Of a DNA stretch of 64,000 nucleotides, positions 23,174 to 33,024 are shown one piece after another; positions within the stretch are counted from its first letter, which is position 1, and the number at the start of each line of letters is the position of its first letter. Source of the DNA: Chimonanthus salicifolius (lineage: Eukaryota; Streptophyta; Magnoliopsida; Laurales; Calycanthaceae); contig CM023534.1 of the NCBI GenBank assembly GCA_013350335.1, forward strand, positions 20,541,302 through 20,605,301. Direction: 5' to 3'. The translations under genes and the position numbers were made by a program. The notes under the pieces are model-generated. The model was not told where the DNA came from. It made no database searches and worked only from the letters and a program-made list of their open reading frames with translations.

Positions 23174-23637
23174 TAGGAGTGAAACTTGGGTTTGGTTTTT
23201 ATTTGACTTGAGAAATCAATGGGCTGGATTATGTATTTGTAAATTTAAGGTAGAATCAGGTTAAAAAAAACACGCATGGAATTTTGGTCGGATTGGACTC
23301 AGAAATTTAAAATAAATCCGATCTAACTTGAATTCACTCGATCCATCCCGAGTTTTAGAGACTATAAAAAATCCGCTGCTGGATTTTTTTCCTCCAAACT
23401 TGGGCTAAAAATGTTGGGTTTTCGGGCTAATAACTTGGGTTGGGTTTGGTCAGACTAGCAACTCAAGTTGGGTCTGACCAGAAACCCGAGTCGAGCCAGC
23501 AACTTGGGTCGAGTGAGGTCAGATTGAGCAATTCAGGCCAACAACTCGAGTGAGGATTGGATCAGGCTCAATTTCTTTGATATGGATTGGGTTAAGTTTA
23601 TTAAAACGCAGTCCAACCTGCTCGAGTTTCAACCTTA
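23174..23637. mobile_element. MITE of the TAGGGTGAAA family, with 8-bp target duplication
   Basis: This 464-bp element has left end TAGGAGTGAAACTTGGG and right end whose complement is TAAGGTTGAAACTCGAG. It is flanked by GTGATTTT on both sides (23166-23173 and 23638-23645). An 8-bp duplication is typical of hAT elements. The inside is made of degenerate repeats of CAACTTGGGT and GGGTCGAG, with no coding frame. Confidence 0.82.
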
Positions 23638-24081
23638 GTGATTTTTTTTAATCCATTTTCCCACAAAAGGTGTTGGAAAACGTGAGTGGCTCTATTTACA
23701 TGAAAATTTATACTACTTACCTTAAACTTTAAAATGAAAATAAAAAAATCCTAATGGATTAACTGATAAAGTGCCTTAAACCCAAATTAACCCAACCCAA
23801 TTCAATTGTCAAATGTGATTCACATTTCAAATACAATTAGGTATAGGGGGCGAGGGGAGAAGGAGATCTAAGATAGAGACTAGGCCAAAATTGTTTCTTT
23901 AGATGAGATTGAGCTCACCTTATCTCTTATAATACAAGTTGCAGTCTCATATTATATATAGATAATCATTTTATAGAGTTATTTATAAATTAGACAAAAA
24001 TGATTAGTATTATACCAAGAAGTGCAACAATATCAAAGTGGCTTTGTAGGACTCATATTGTAAGGGCCAAAGAATGGGGTG

Positions 24082-24308
24082 GAGCCGATCTCAAGAGGTT
24101 GGTTTGAGAGTCGTGGAGCTTGTCTCAAGAAGTAGGGTCTTGAATTCGATTTAACCTCAACACTAATGAGTCACTCCACATAGTTGCTTATTCAGGGTGC
24201 GTGGGATTGGGAGGCTTGCACAAGCCCTAAGGACTAGTCAGATTAAAATTGTTCTCTGTCCTAATACAGATGAGACGTTTGGTTACCTAAGTAATAAAAA
24301 ATAAAAAA
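24082..24308 (+). mobile_element. tRNA-derived SINE family C
   Basis: A-box-like GAGAGTCGTGGAGC and B-box-like GGTCTTGAATTCGATTT are followed by a body ending GTTTGGTTACCTAAGTAATA and an A-rich tail. It is flanked by AAAGAATGGGGTG (24069-24081) and AAAGAATAGGGTG (24309-24321), a 13-bp target duplication with one mismatch. Confidence 0.85.
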
Positions 24309-24528
24309 AAAGAATAGGGTGAAGTCTATTTTATATGCATTTTCAAATGATACTTCTCGTAAAAAATCAAGTTTAATGAATTTTAAAACTCATAAACTTT
24401 AAGAGTCCAAAATCGATAGTAAAAAGGGGATAATTTTGAAGAGATTCAAATCAAATCGTAAAATTAACTAAGAATAAATTCAAATCAGATAAGAATCCAA
24501 TTCAAAAAATATGGTAAGGTGTAGGAGG

Positions 24529-24976
24529 CAGGGATTAAAAAAATGGGTAAACCGATATATCGGCCGATATGTAAATATCGGCCGATAATTTTTTCTCTCC
24601 TCCGTTATCGGCATTTCTCTCTCTTCCGATATCGGAACCGTGAAAAAACCGTGAAAAACTGCAAAAAACCGTGAGAACCCGTGAAAGCCGTGAACCCTGA
24701 ACCGTTAAAAACCGTGAAGAACCGCGAAAAACCGTTAAAAACCTCAAAAAACCGTGGAAAACCGTATCGGTGTTTTTAAAAAAAAAAAATTTAAATACCG
24801 ATATTTATGAATATCGGCCGATATTTTGACCGATATTTCGGACCGAATATCGGCCATATTGGCCGATAATATTTATGTATGGCCGATATATATCGTATCG
24901 GCCGATATCGTTCGGTATTAAAATATCGATACATATCGGCCGATACGATATATATCAGCCGATATTTCAACCTTCG
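24529..24976. mobile_element. MITE with ATCGGCCGAT palindromes and an AACCGTGAAAA array
   Basis: The 448-bp element starts CAGGGATTAAAA and its complement starts CGAAGGTTGAAA. The flanks GTAGGAGG (24521-24528) and GTAAGAGG (24977-24984) differ at one base, suggesting a hAT-type 8-bp duplication. Many copies of TATCGGCCGATA fill both ends. The centre (about 24646-24768) is a degenerate tandem array of an 11-bp unit AACCGTGAAAA. No coding sequence. Confidence 0.72.
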
Positions 24977-25092
24977 GTAAGAGGTGTATGAGGTCTATGT
25001 GGCACCCAAATAGGCTCCATTTAGACATTGTTACATATGAAGATGTCACGTGTAAAACCTTAGTTAATTATATTAAAATCCCACCCACTATT

Positions 25093-25209
25093 TTAATATA
25101 TAGAAATCTCAACTTGCTCATCAAAGTAGCAATTGTGGAAATCCAAGTTTCTCAGCAGATCACACGCTGAAAGCAACGTCCGAATCACTTCATTGCCAAC
25201 CATCACACT
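25093..25209 (-). pseudogene. F-box/LRR-type gene, 3' coding part beyond the hAT insertion
   Basis: On the minus strand, directly after the target duplication, the frame continues SVMVGNEVIRTLLSACD, then LLRNLDFHNCYFDE, to a TAA at 25093-25095. This is a leucine-rich-repeat pattern that fits the end of the 29996-30437 reading frame. The phase is preserved exactly if the transposon and one copy of the 8-bp repeat are removed. The stop after only 38 codons, well short of usual F-box/FBD/LRR proteins (about 350-450 residues), means the 3' end was lost or replaced. Confidence 0.75.
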
Positions 25210-25217
25210 CTCAAGAC

Positions 25218-28200
25218 CAATGTTTTAAAACCCGGCCCGTGGAGCGACCCGTCTTGTAGGAAGGGTTGGTTAAATAAGGTTCAACCGGGTTGAACCATAG
25301 TCAAACCCGGTCAAACCCATGCACTTAATATAATATTATAAATAATATTAAATTATTAACTAAGATTATATTTCATAAAAATAAATACTTACTCTCACAA
25401 ACACAAATATAAATACTTTAATAATCCAAAATTCATGTTCTAATATCATTTCAACAAAATATCATCTAACACATCAAGAACTTAATGTTAGTAATATCCA
25501 AAAAATAATATTTAAAACACATCAAGAACTCAATGTTAGTTATATCCAAAAAATAATATTTAAATTCTAAAGTCATCATCATTCCTAAAAGAACCAATAT
25601 CTTCATCTTCATTTTGATAATGTAAAGAAACCAAGTTTTAAGTTGCATCTCCTTCATCCCTCTCCGTCAAATTCACTGAAATTGAAGAATATACATGTAT
25701 GAGATTATTATATATGCAACTTCATATTATATAGACAATGATTATAATTTAAAAGTCATACCTAAATCAATTGCTTCAAATTGAGTCATAACACTCGTAG
25801 GTTGTGCCATTCCTTCCCAAGTTTGTAGTTCCTCCTCATTTAATAGGGGTGGCTCTGACTCAATTATCCAATCTTCTAGTACATCGATATTTTCTAAAGA
25901 TATTGGAGCAAAACAAATCTTTTTCTTCGAATTTCTATCAAAATAAAAATATTACACAAATATCAATTAATGCTTTGATAACTTTATCAAAGAATAAAAA
26001 TAAATATGTAACAAAACAATATGTCACTGACTATACTTTAGAAATAAAAGGCAAAAACACCCATCTTTTTATTTTTTTGTCCAATGCCTAAGCAAGTTCT
26101 AAAGAATTCAACTCGCCTAAATAATTCTTACCTTTGTAACAAGCGCAAGTTGTAATGGACGTACACCAAATCATTCAACCTTTTATGCTCTAATCGATTC
26201 CTTCTTTTTGTGTGTATACGTTCAAACACACTCCAATTGCGTTCACATCCAGAAGAAATACAAGTTTGGCTTAAAATGCGAATTGCCATCTTTTGCAAAT
26301 TTGGAGTTGAGCCTCCATAATTCATCCACCAAACAGCTGTAAAAGGCAATGAAACACAAGCATATGAAAAGACATAAAGATTCCTATTTAATTAAAGTAA
26401 ATGAATAATTAAATGTAAAAAAAGTATACTTGGAATCATTTTTTTGCGATCTTTAATGGCCAAATTACGCCCAAAGTTTCCTGATGCTTCTCTGTAAAGA
26501 TTAATCTCATTGATAATGGGTTGTTGCATTGCAATATCATTATAGTATAATGTCTCAATACAATCAAGAACTCCACTAAGAACACGAGAAACATTGATAT
26601 TATTATAAAACCATGATGGATTAAGCCAATGCCCAGCTGTATGAAGTGCACGATGCAGTTGATGATCCCAACGAGTATCTATGATGTTCAAATAAGGCAT
26701 AGCTTCACTAAACATTCTTGATGATGACACTGTTGATGTTGAATCCTTTGTCATTCTCTTTCTGAATGTATTTCTTATGGCTTCTTTAGCTTTATGCATA
26801 GCCTGAAAAATATACCCCATTGCCGGCCTATCATCACTATCAACCATGCGTAGCACTTTTACAAGAGGCTCAAATGCCGCCACAACAACCTCACATTCAG
26901 ACCAAAAAGAAGGGCTCAAGATCAACTCACCCATGGCTTTGCCTTTCTGATCTTTAGTAGCCCATTTACTATCAATCCATTCTTTGCTAACTATCATACC
27001 TCGCAATCCGCCTTTATTTTTTAAAATACTTTGTAATGCTAGAAAATGAGTTGCAAAACGCGTGACTGCAGGACGGACAATATCACTTCCACCAGTATAC
27101 TTCCTCATTAATGTTAATACAAAAACATGATTGTATATAAATGTAGTGAGAGACCTTGCCCGTTCAATGACACTCTTCACCCTTTCTATCTTGGAAATAT
27201 CTTCAAGCATCAAATCAATGCAATGAGCAGCACATGGTGTCCAATATATAGTTTTAAAATGAGTGGTTATTAACTTACATGCACTTGCATAATTGGGTGC
27301 ATTATCTGTCACAATTTGAACCACATTTTCTGGACCAATTTCTTCAATAACTTCTTTAAAAAGCATAAAACATCTCTCTAGTCTTTGAATGAGCACCTGC
27401 ATCAACAAATTTTAAAAAAAAAGGTCCCCTTTGTCGAATACACAAGAAAATTGATTAATGTCCTACTTCGCTCATCTGTCCATCCATCTGCCATTAGTGT
27501 GCATCCATAATCTTTCCATACACTTTTGAAAGATTTTACTGCACTTTCAATTTCAACAACATTTCTTTTTAAAAAATGTCCACGAAGATCATGATAAGAA
27601 AGGGCTTTATATCCAGCACCTATACTTGCAGTAGCATCGAACATCTTTTGGAAATAGACAGAATTAACGGCATTGAATGGGATACATGCATCATAGAACC
27701 ACCTAGAAACATCCATATGTGTAGCATCAATGGTATCTTTGCTTGCCATTGCACTTCTAATGGTGGGTTGAGCCCCTTTTGTTGTTCAAGGAGGAAAGAA
27801 ACTTTTTTCACCCTTTCGCCCTCCTTCATTTATGAGTATCCCTTTATTCTTATCACCATGACCTGGTCTCAGAATTTCTTGGATTTCATTTTCTTCAGAT
27901 GATTGACTTAATTCAAGATAAGTTGGAAGTTGACTCCCTTCACCTTGTGAACAAGTCTTTTGCTTTTTATTTATCTTTTGAGAAGCAATCTCATCCAAAC
28001 TTTGTATCATTAAGAAACTAACATGTGGTGGAACCTGTTTACATGGTTCAACTCCTTTACCTTTAACTTGTGACAAATGCAATTTCATTCTATTGATCCC
28101 TCCACCTTTAACTTTCTTATCACAATAAAGACAATTGGAACTAATTATCACTAATTAGTTTCACATGATTCCATGCTACATCAGTTTTTCCACGAGTTGA

Positions 28201-29987
28201 GCGAGGCTCTTTACTTTGGATATGAGATGGGGGAACAAAATCATACTCCTAAAAAATTTGACATTGATAATCATACAACTTGTAAACTAACAAAAATATA
28301 TGATATATTAGCAACAATAAATTTGAAACAAATACAAAATTGTGAATTAGTTCCATTTTGTAAGTCATGCATAATTACATACACATGAAATGCATGTAAA
28401 CATGAAAACTAGCAGTCTTGATTTGAAAAATGGAGTTCTCCTACATGTGTGTATTTTTAGATATTTAAGGTGTCCTACATGTTAACAGATTCTATATGAC
28501 ACAACAATATAACAAATATAACAATTTCCATCTGTTCAATTTTTAGTACAAATGCATGTGTGTATTTGAATCTTTGGCCCGGAACTTTGTAGCAGTATTG
28601 CACAATACTCATCTCTGCCTTTTTGAAGTTCATTAAAATTTGAAGCATTATTGAATTAAACCAAAGAGTTTGGAACCTTGGCTTCTAGCAGTTCTGGTGA
28701 GTAATGTTCTATTTGTCTGCATGCTTTCATGTGTCTGTAAAACTATAAATTCCATTACACATGCTCAGAGAAACAAATGAGGAGATCCCACTATGTGCAA
28801 CAGACCGACAAGTTTTGGGCTTTATTCGTCTCTTTTTTCTTTTCTAAGAAAATGTTTATTCAAATTAATAATTAAATAAGTTTTACTTGGTTGAATTATT
28901 TGGATGTGTTTGAAAAGAAATGCATACCCCACCTTTTTAATGCTCCTAATGTTTTTCCCCAGGCTGTAAATATTAAGCTATAGAGTTTGTCCTATTTTGC
29001 TTACAACTGGGAACTGGTTGTGAAATTAGTCTTTATTTTCATTGGTGAACTGAAAATGTCAATTAAGCTTTCTTTCACCTTGTTGAACTATATCTGGTAT
29101 TGGATGAGGAATTTGTATTCTAGCTGTTTTGCTTGGTGCTGTAAGTCATCATCATCAACACCAAAGCTATTTTGCCCCATTTATCTTGGTTGCTCACTTA
29201 TAATGGGACTCAATAAATTTCTTTCCATGGGCTGACTGCTTTGTGGTTGTCGAGTGACTCAAATATACAACCTTTGTGGTGATGCTCACAATTTTAGCAA
29301 GTATATTGTTTCAGTTATTGTTTTCTTTTTTCCTCAAAGTTAACAAGATATTGTATCTTTTTAATGGATAGTCCAACCATTTGTTACTACTGCAGGGTGA
29401 TATGCTGTTCTTCCACATGAGTAAGGATCCTATTCAGAAAAAAAAAAAAATCATTTTCAAAGGGGTTTTATCATTTCCATTTACATACCATAACACGAGG
29501 AAGAGGAGGAAGGCTGATAGGCTGCGCTCATTTTGGAGAGAAGGCGATGAACAATAGAAGGCGTGGGAAACACTGAGAAGAGGATGGCAGTGAGACTTGA
29601 GAGAAGAAGAAATCCAGGCATCCAGCGGTTCTGCACTTTGAAATTGAGTTTGAAGTTTGGAAAGCAAGCCACAGGAAACAGAAGGAAGCCTTGGTTGCAG
29701 CTCTTCTGGGATTTGACTCCCATCAGAGTCATGTCCCATCACTCTCATCTATTCAGCATTTCAGCCGTTCCTTGCATGAGGTTTTTTTTTTTTTCCCTTT
29801 TAAACATGGGTATTTTTTACGGGTCGGGTCACGGGTTAATATTAAAAATCAGGTTGAACCGCGGGCTGGAGAGGGTTTTTATGGGTTTTAAACCCAGACG
29901 GGTTTTAAACCCACCCGACCCGTTAAGTTGAAGGGCACGGTTGACCCGCCAGTTCAACTGCGGGTCGGGTCGGGTTTAATAACATTG
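25218..29987 (-). mobile_element. hAT transposon, 4770 bp, inserted in an F-box gene
   Basis: The terminal inverted repeats are CAATGTTTTAAAACCCGGCC on the left and (complement of the right end) CAATGTTATTAAACCCGACC. A perfect 8-bp target duplication CTCAAGAC flanks it (25210-25217 and 29988-29995). Subterminal regions are rich in AACCCGG and GGGTCG repeats. The transposase gene lies on the minus strand at 26128-28248. 28260-29800 holds no recognised coding sequence and is probably leader, intron or promoter of the transposase. Long inverted repeats, the 8-bp duplication and the DUF659/dimerization-domain protein place it firmly in hAT. Confidence 0.96.
26128..28248 (-). pseudogene. hAT transposase gene, near full length, broken
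   Basis: From N to C on the minus strand: GKTDVAWNHV (about 28195) and a BED zinc finger CLYCDKK...MKLHL...VEPC; a DUF659 region SRWFYDACIPFNAVNSVYF and YKALSYHDLRG; DGWTD (first catalytic Asp region); VTDNAPNYASA (second Asp); YWTPCAAHCIDLMLEDI; and a C-terminal dimerization region TCISSGCERNWSVFERIH ending VHYNLRLLQR at 26128. A 93-bp GT-AG intron (26337-26429) restores the expected WWMNYGGSTPNLQ junction. Lesions: a frameshift between the first exon part and the BED finger (near 28155), an in-frame TGA at 27786-27788, and a frameshift at the A-run near 27412-27420. In sense it is a cut-and-paste transposase with BED DNA binding, but this copy should not be active. Confidence 0.92.
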
Positions 29988-30530
29988 CTCAAGACTAATT
30001 GTCGCGAGAGACTTCAAACCCGAGAAATTCGTGGGCAGATTCAATACCCCACATTCGAGCTTCAATTTGGATATCGTTTGGCAATCGAAAATGGAGTGAG
30101 GGAATTCCCGCACACGACAGCGACTGAGATGAAGTTCTTCGACACCGTGATCTCGGGTGAACTGAATCCATTTCTCGATGTACTTGACAGTGTATCTTCG
30201 ATTGAGTCTGCAGACTCTGAAACTGTGGAGTTTGTTGCCGTGGTGGAGGCGCAAGCAGCGGTTGATTCTGTTGACGGAGATGGTGTCGATGACGCCGTTT
30301 TCTTGGATTTCAGGGAAGAAGTCGAGGGAGGGAGTGCAAGTCCAGAGGTTCCTCCATCTTCTTGATAGAATGTTGGTTCTCACGGCACATCTCAAGTGCA
30401 TGAAAGATAGGATGTGGTGAAGGATATCATCTGGCAACTCGCTCAGCCTATCTCTTCGACTTTTCTCTCTTCCACGGCGACAATTGGCTTTCAGAGCAGA
30501 TGGGCGCGACGAAGATGGTTCATCTTGGTT
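29988..30530 (-). pseudogene. F-box/LRR (FBD-type) gene, 5' part, disrupted by hAT
   Basis: The minus-strand frame reads LSELPDDILHHILSFMHL, AVRTNILSRRWRNLW and TPSLDF, a clear F-box that would bind SKP1 in an SCF ubiquitin ligase. LRR-like stretches follow (VEELHLSRCRVREFPHSIF, TISKLKLECGVLNLP, LKSLATISLE). At E, encoded by the target duplication, the frame runs into the hAT end and stops after three codons. The frame is open upstream to about 30535 without an ATG, so the true start may lie in a separate exon or has been lost. Substrate-recognition F-box genes of this class are large, fast-turnover families in plants. The split coding exon makes this copy non-functional unless the element excises. 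Confidence 0.88.
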
Positions 30531-30940
30531 TGATGAAGATCAAGAACACAAATACCCTGTTTCTCATCTAGACTTTCGACCGTAGGAGACGGGAAAATGA
30601 GTGAAAGACGGAGAATGAGAGGAATGGAGAGAGCAGCAAAAAGAAAGATAAATATACGGGAAGGAAATGGGCGACAGAGAGGGAGAGATTGCTGAGACTG
30701 TTTCCGATGAAAACCCTGGTTTCCGAAGAAAACAGAGGAGAGGGAGAATTTGAATGGGCGGCTACCGAGTTTATCTAATATATAAATCTGTAAGTTTGTG
30801 GATCCTTAAGATTAATCTTACTTTTAATGTGGGTGTTATAAAAAATTATTATGATCAGTTTGATTATTAAACAAGGAAATAATCTTAAAACTTTCAAAAA
30901 TGCAATTTAGGCCGAATTTAATTTAACTGTAAATCTGTAA
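30531..30940. other. 5' flank of the F-box gene
   Basis: A GA-rich stretch (about 30590-30750) reads CT-rich on the minus strand, as in plant leaders and promoters. It is followed by AT-rich DNA. No coding sequence is recognised. Confidence 0.5.
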
Positions 30941-31095
30941 GAGCAACCGGTATAGTGGCCATATGGCCAGCTAGCTGGCCATATGGCCACCATGTTTTGA
31001 CGGTATATGACTAGTTATAAGTGGGGCCCACATGATTTTTTGTTAAATGGCTCGCTACAGGTAACACATGTGTAGCCAGCCATTTATTCTCTCTC

Positions 31096-31096
<1 letters not shown>

Positions 31097-31161
<65 letters not shown>
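31097..31161. repeat. (TA)n microsatellite
   Basis: An uninterrupted TA run of about 64 bp inside the Harbinger element. Confidence 0.97.
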
Positions 31162-31165
<4 letters not shown>

Positions 31166-31493
31166 TTTGATTTTTTTGATTTTCTCATTTTATTTATTTA
31201 TTTGATTATTTTGGATTTTTTGTTTTGTTTTTGGGTATAATTTGTATATTAGGGCAAATAATTATTTTTTTCTTTACTTTATTATTTTATTTTTTATACA
31301 AAAAATAAAAAATAACTCTTTACCTTTTGATTTTTTTTCTTTACATTTGTAAACAAAATATATGAGAAACAAAAAATTAAAATTATTCTGTACAAAAAAT
31401 TAAAATTATAGCTATTGAGAAACAAAAATATTAAAAATAATATTTTATTCATCGCAAACAATATGAAAAATTACATTTCTAAAAATATTCTCT

Positions 31494-32028
31494 TTAAATT
31501 TCTTCATTACCAAATTTATTCCACAAATGTTCCAAGAGATCTCTCTTGAGATTCAGATTTTTATCTGCATTGCGAATCCTGTTAAGCCGAGTGGAAATGT
31601 GTGTCGCTAAAAATGATCGGTCTTGATTGTAGTGTGGAAGACAAATTGGCTCATCTGTCGGAGGTCTCTATTCTTCAATGTTGGTGTCGTGTTCATCTTC
31701 TATGATCATATTATGCAGAATGATGCACGTTTTTATTATCTTGCTCAGGTCTTCTTTTTTCCAATAATACACCGGTCCATGCGTTATAGCCCACCTTATC
31801 TGCAGCACGCCAAACGCCCGTTCAACATCCTTCTTAATGGCTTCTTGTCTTTGGGCAAACAATTTTTCTTTTCTAGTAGTTGGATGCGGGATAGTCTTCA
31901 CCAAAGTTGCCCACTTAGGGTATATACCATCAGATATGTAATACCCCAACGTACGTTGGTTTCCATTCACCTCGTAATTAACCAAAGGCATTGTACCATT
32001 GATGATATGTTTGAATACTGGGGAATAT
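31494..32028 (-). pseudogene. PIF/Harbinger DDE transposase, C-terminal part
   Basis: The minus-strand frame reads SPVFKHIINGT, VNYEVNGN, then LGYYISDGIYPKWATLVKTI (around the second catalytic Asp), LFAQRQEAIKKDVERAFGVL (the region of the catalytic Glu), and TCIILHNMIIEDEHD. A TAG at 31668-31670 interrupts it, but the same frame continues with HISTRLNRIRN and LLEHLWNKFGNEEI to TAA at 31494-31496. The N-terminal half with the first catalytic Asp is missing, cut at about 32028 where a TAGCCGTTGGGAATC repeat starts. The intact protein (usually about 400 residues) needs the Myb-like partner for transposition. Confidence 0.9.
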
Positions 32029-32029
32029 A

Positions 32030-32088
32030 GCCGTTGGGAATCTAGCCGTTTGAATCTAGCCGTTGGGAATCTAGCCGTTGGGAATTCT
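32030..32088. repeat. Short tandem repeat TAGCCGTTGGGAATC at the Harbinger deletion joint
   Basis: Four degenerate copies of a 15-bp unit lie just at the truncated N-terminus of the transposase and just upstream of a TATA box (CTATAAATA, about 32090) for the Myb-like gene. Confidence 0.75.
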
Positions 32089-32183
32089 CTATAAATACCA
32101 CACTCATTTCACTCAATTCTTATCTTTCAACAGTCATTTCTCTCGATTAGCATTCTTCAGCACTTCGCATCCTTCGAAACTCT

Positions 32184-32699
32184 ATGGATCATCGACATCC
32201 ATTCATGAACTAATCTGGAAACTCCGAACTACCACCAGAATTCAATTTTGGGTGGCAGCCTCAAGATTCAGCCGAATCTAGGTACATATCCCAACCCCAG
32301 TTCCAATACTCACAATATCCCCAATACTCATCCTAATTCCAATTCCCAAATCGTCTCCAATATGCACCTCAATTCCAAAATCCATCTTATCAAGCTTCTC
32401 AATCACAACCCCCACAAAAGCAAAAGAACAAAAATTGGTCTAATCAAGAAGATGTAGCACTGTGCAAAGCATGGATCATGATTGGTGAAGATCCAGTGGT
32501 AGGTACAGATCAAAATAGAAGTCGATTGTGGGAACGAATTCACATTCATTTTGTTAGCCAAGTTGGAGGCATGATAGAAAGAAATAGCAGTGGCCTGATG
32601 AATCGTTTTTCAGCCTTCCAAGCAAAAGTAAACAAATTTTCAAGATTTTACCAAAATGTCAAAGACACTCCGGCCAGTGGTTTCAACAATAACGATATT
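32184..32699 (+). pseudogene. PIF/Harbinger Myb/SANT-like ORF1, first exon, broken
   Basis: From an ATG at 32184 one frame runs to the donor GATATT|GTAAGT. It has a Pro/Gln/Tyr-rich N-terminal part (QYSQYPQYS) and then a Myb/SANT-like domain NWSNQEDVALCKAWMIIGED, then NRSRLWERIHIHFV and SSGLMNRFSAFQAKVNKF. Two in-frame TAA codons (after MN near 32210 and after YSS near 32330) break it. The other exons are deleted. In intact elements this protein binds the terminal region and carries the transposase to DNA. Confidence 0.85.
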
Positions 32700-33024
32700 G
32701 TAAGTTTATTACTTTGTTTTTTTAAAACCATATTTAATTACTTGTGAGAAAATATATATGTTTTGTTAATTTATTTAATTACTTGTGAAAAAATATGTAA
32801 TGTCTTTATATTTATTTTCTTTTAAATTTGTTAAAAAATGTACATAAAAAAATAATAATAAAATATTAAAAAGTAGCCATTCTAGTTAACACTATACCGT
32901 GTGACGAGGCTGGCTAAAAATTATAGCCATCCATGTCATAAAAAAAATATTATTTAATTATATGGCCCGCTAAATTATGTGGCATAGCCAGCCATATTTA
33001 TCCAGCCCATACCGGTTGCCCTAA

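Larger units (their letters stand above)
20391..25092. other. Non-genic region with SINEs and MITEs
   Basis: AT-rich DNA with no supported coding frame. The recognisable parts are listed separately: SINEs at 21821, 22240 and 24082, and MITEs at 21375, 23174 and 24529. 22440-23160 and 23640-24060 show nothing recognisable. Confidence 0.7.
30941..33021. mobile_element. PIF/Harbinger element, 2081 bp, internally deleted
   Basis: Terminal inverted repeats GAGCAACCGGTATAGTGGCC (left) and GGGCAACCGGTATGGGC (complement of right end), flanked by the 3-bp target TAA (30938-30940 and 33022-33024), as expected for PIF/Harbinger. It contains the C-terminal part of the DDE transposase on the minus strand and the first exon of the Myb/SANT partner gene on the plus strand, head to head. 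A TA microsatellite (about 31097-31161) lies near the left end. Confidence 0.93.

Noticed and set aside
29434..29931. Open frames on both strands near the right end of the 4770-bp hAT
   Set aside because: No domain is recognised. The frames overlap in both directions and lie in the likely leader or promoter part of the transposon.
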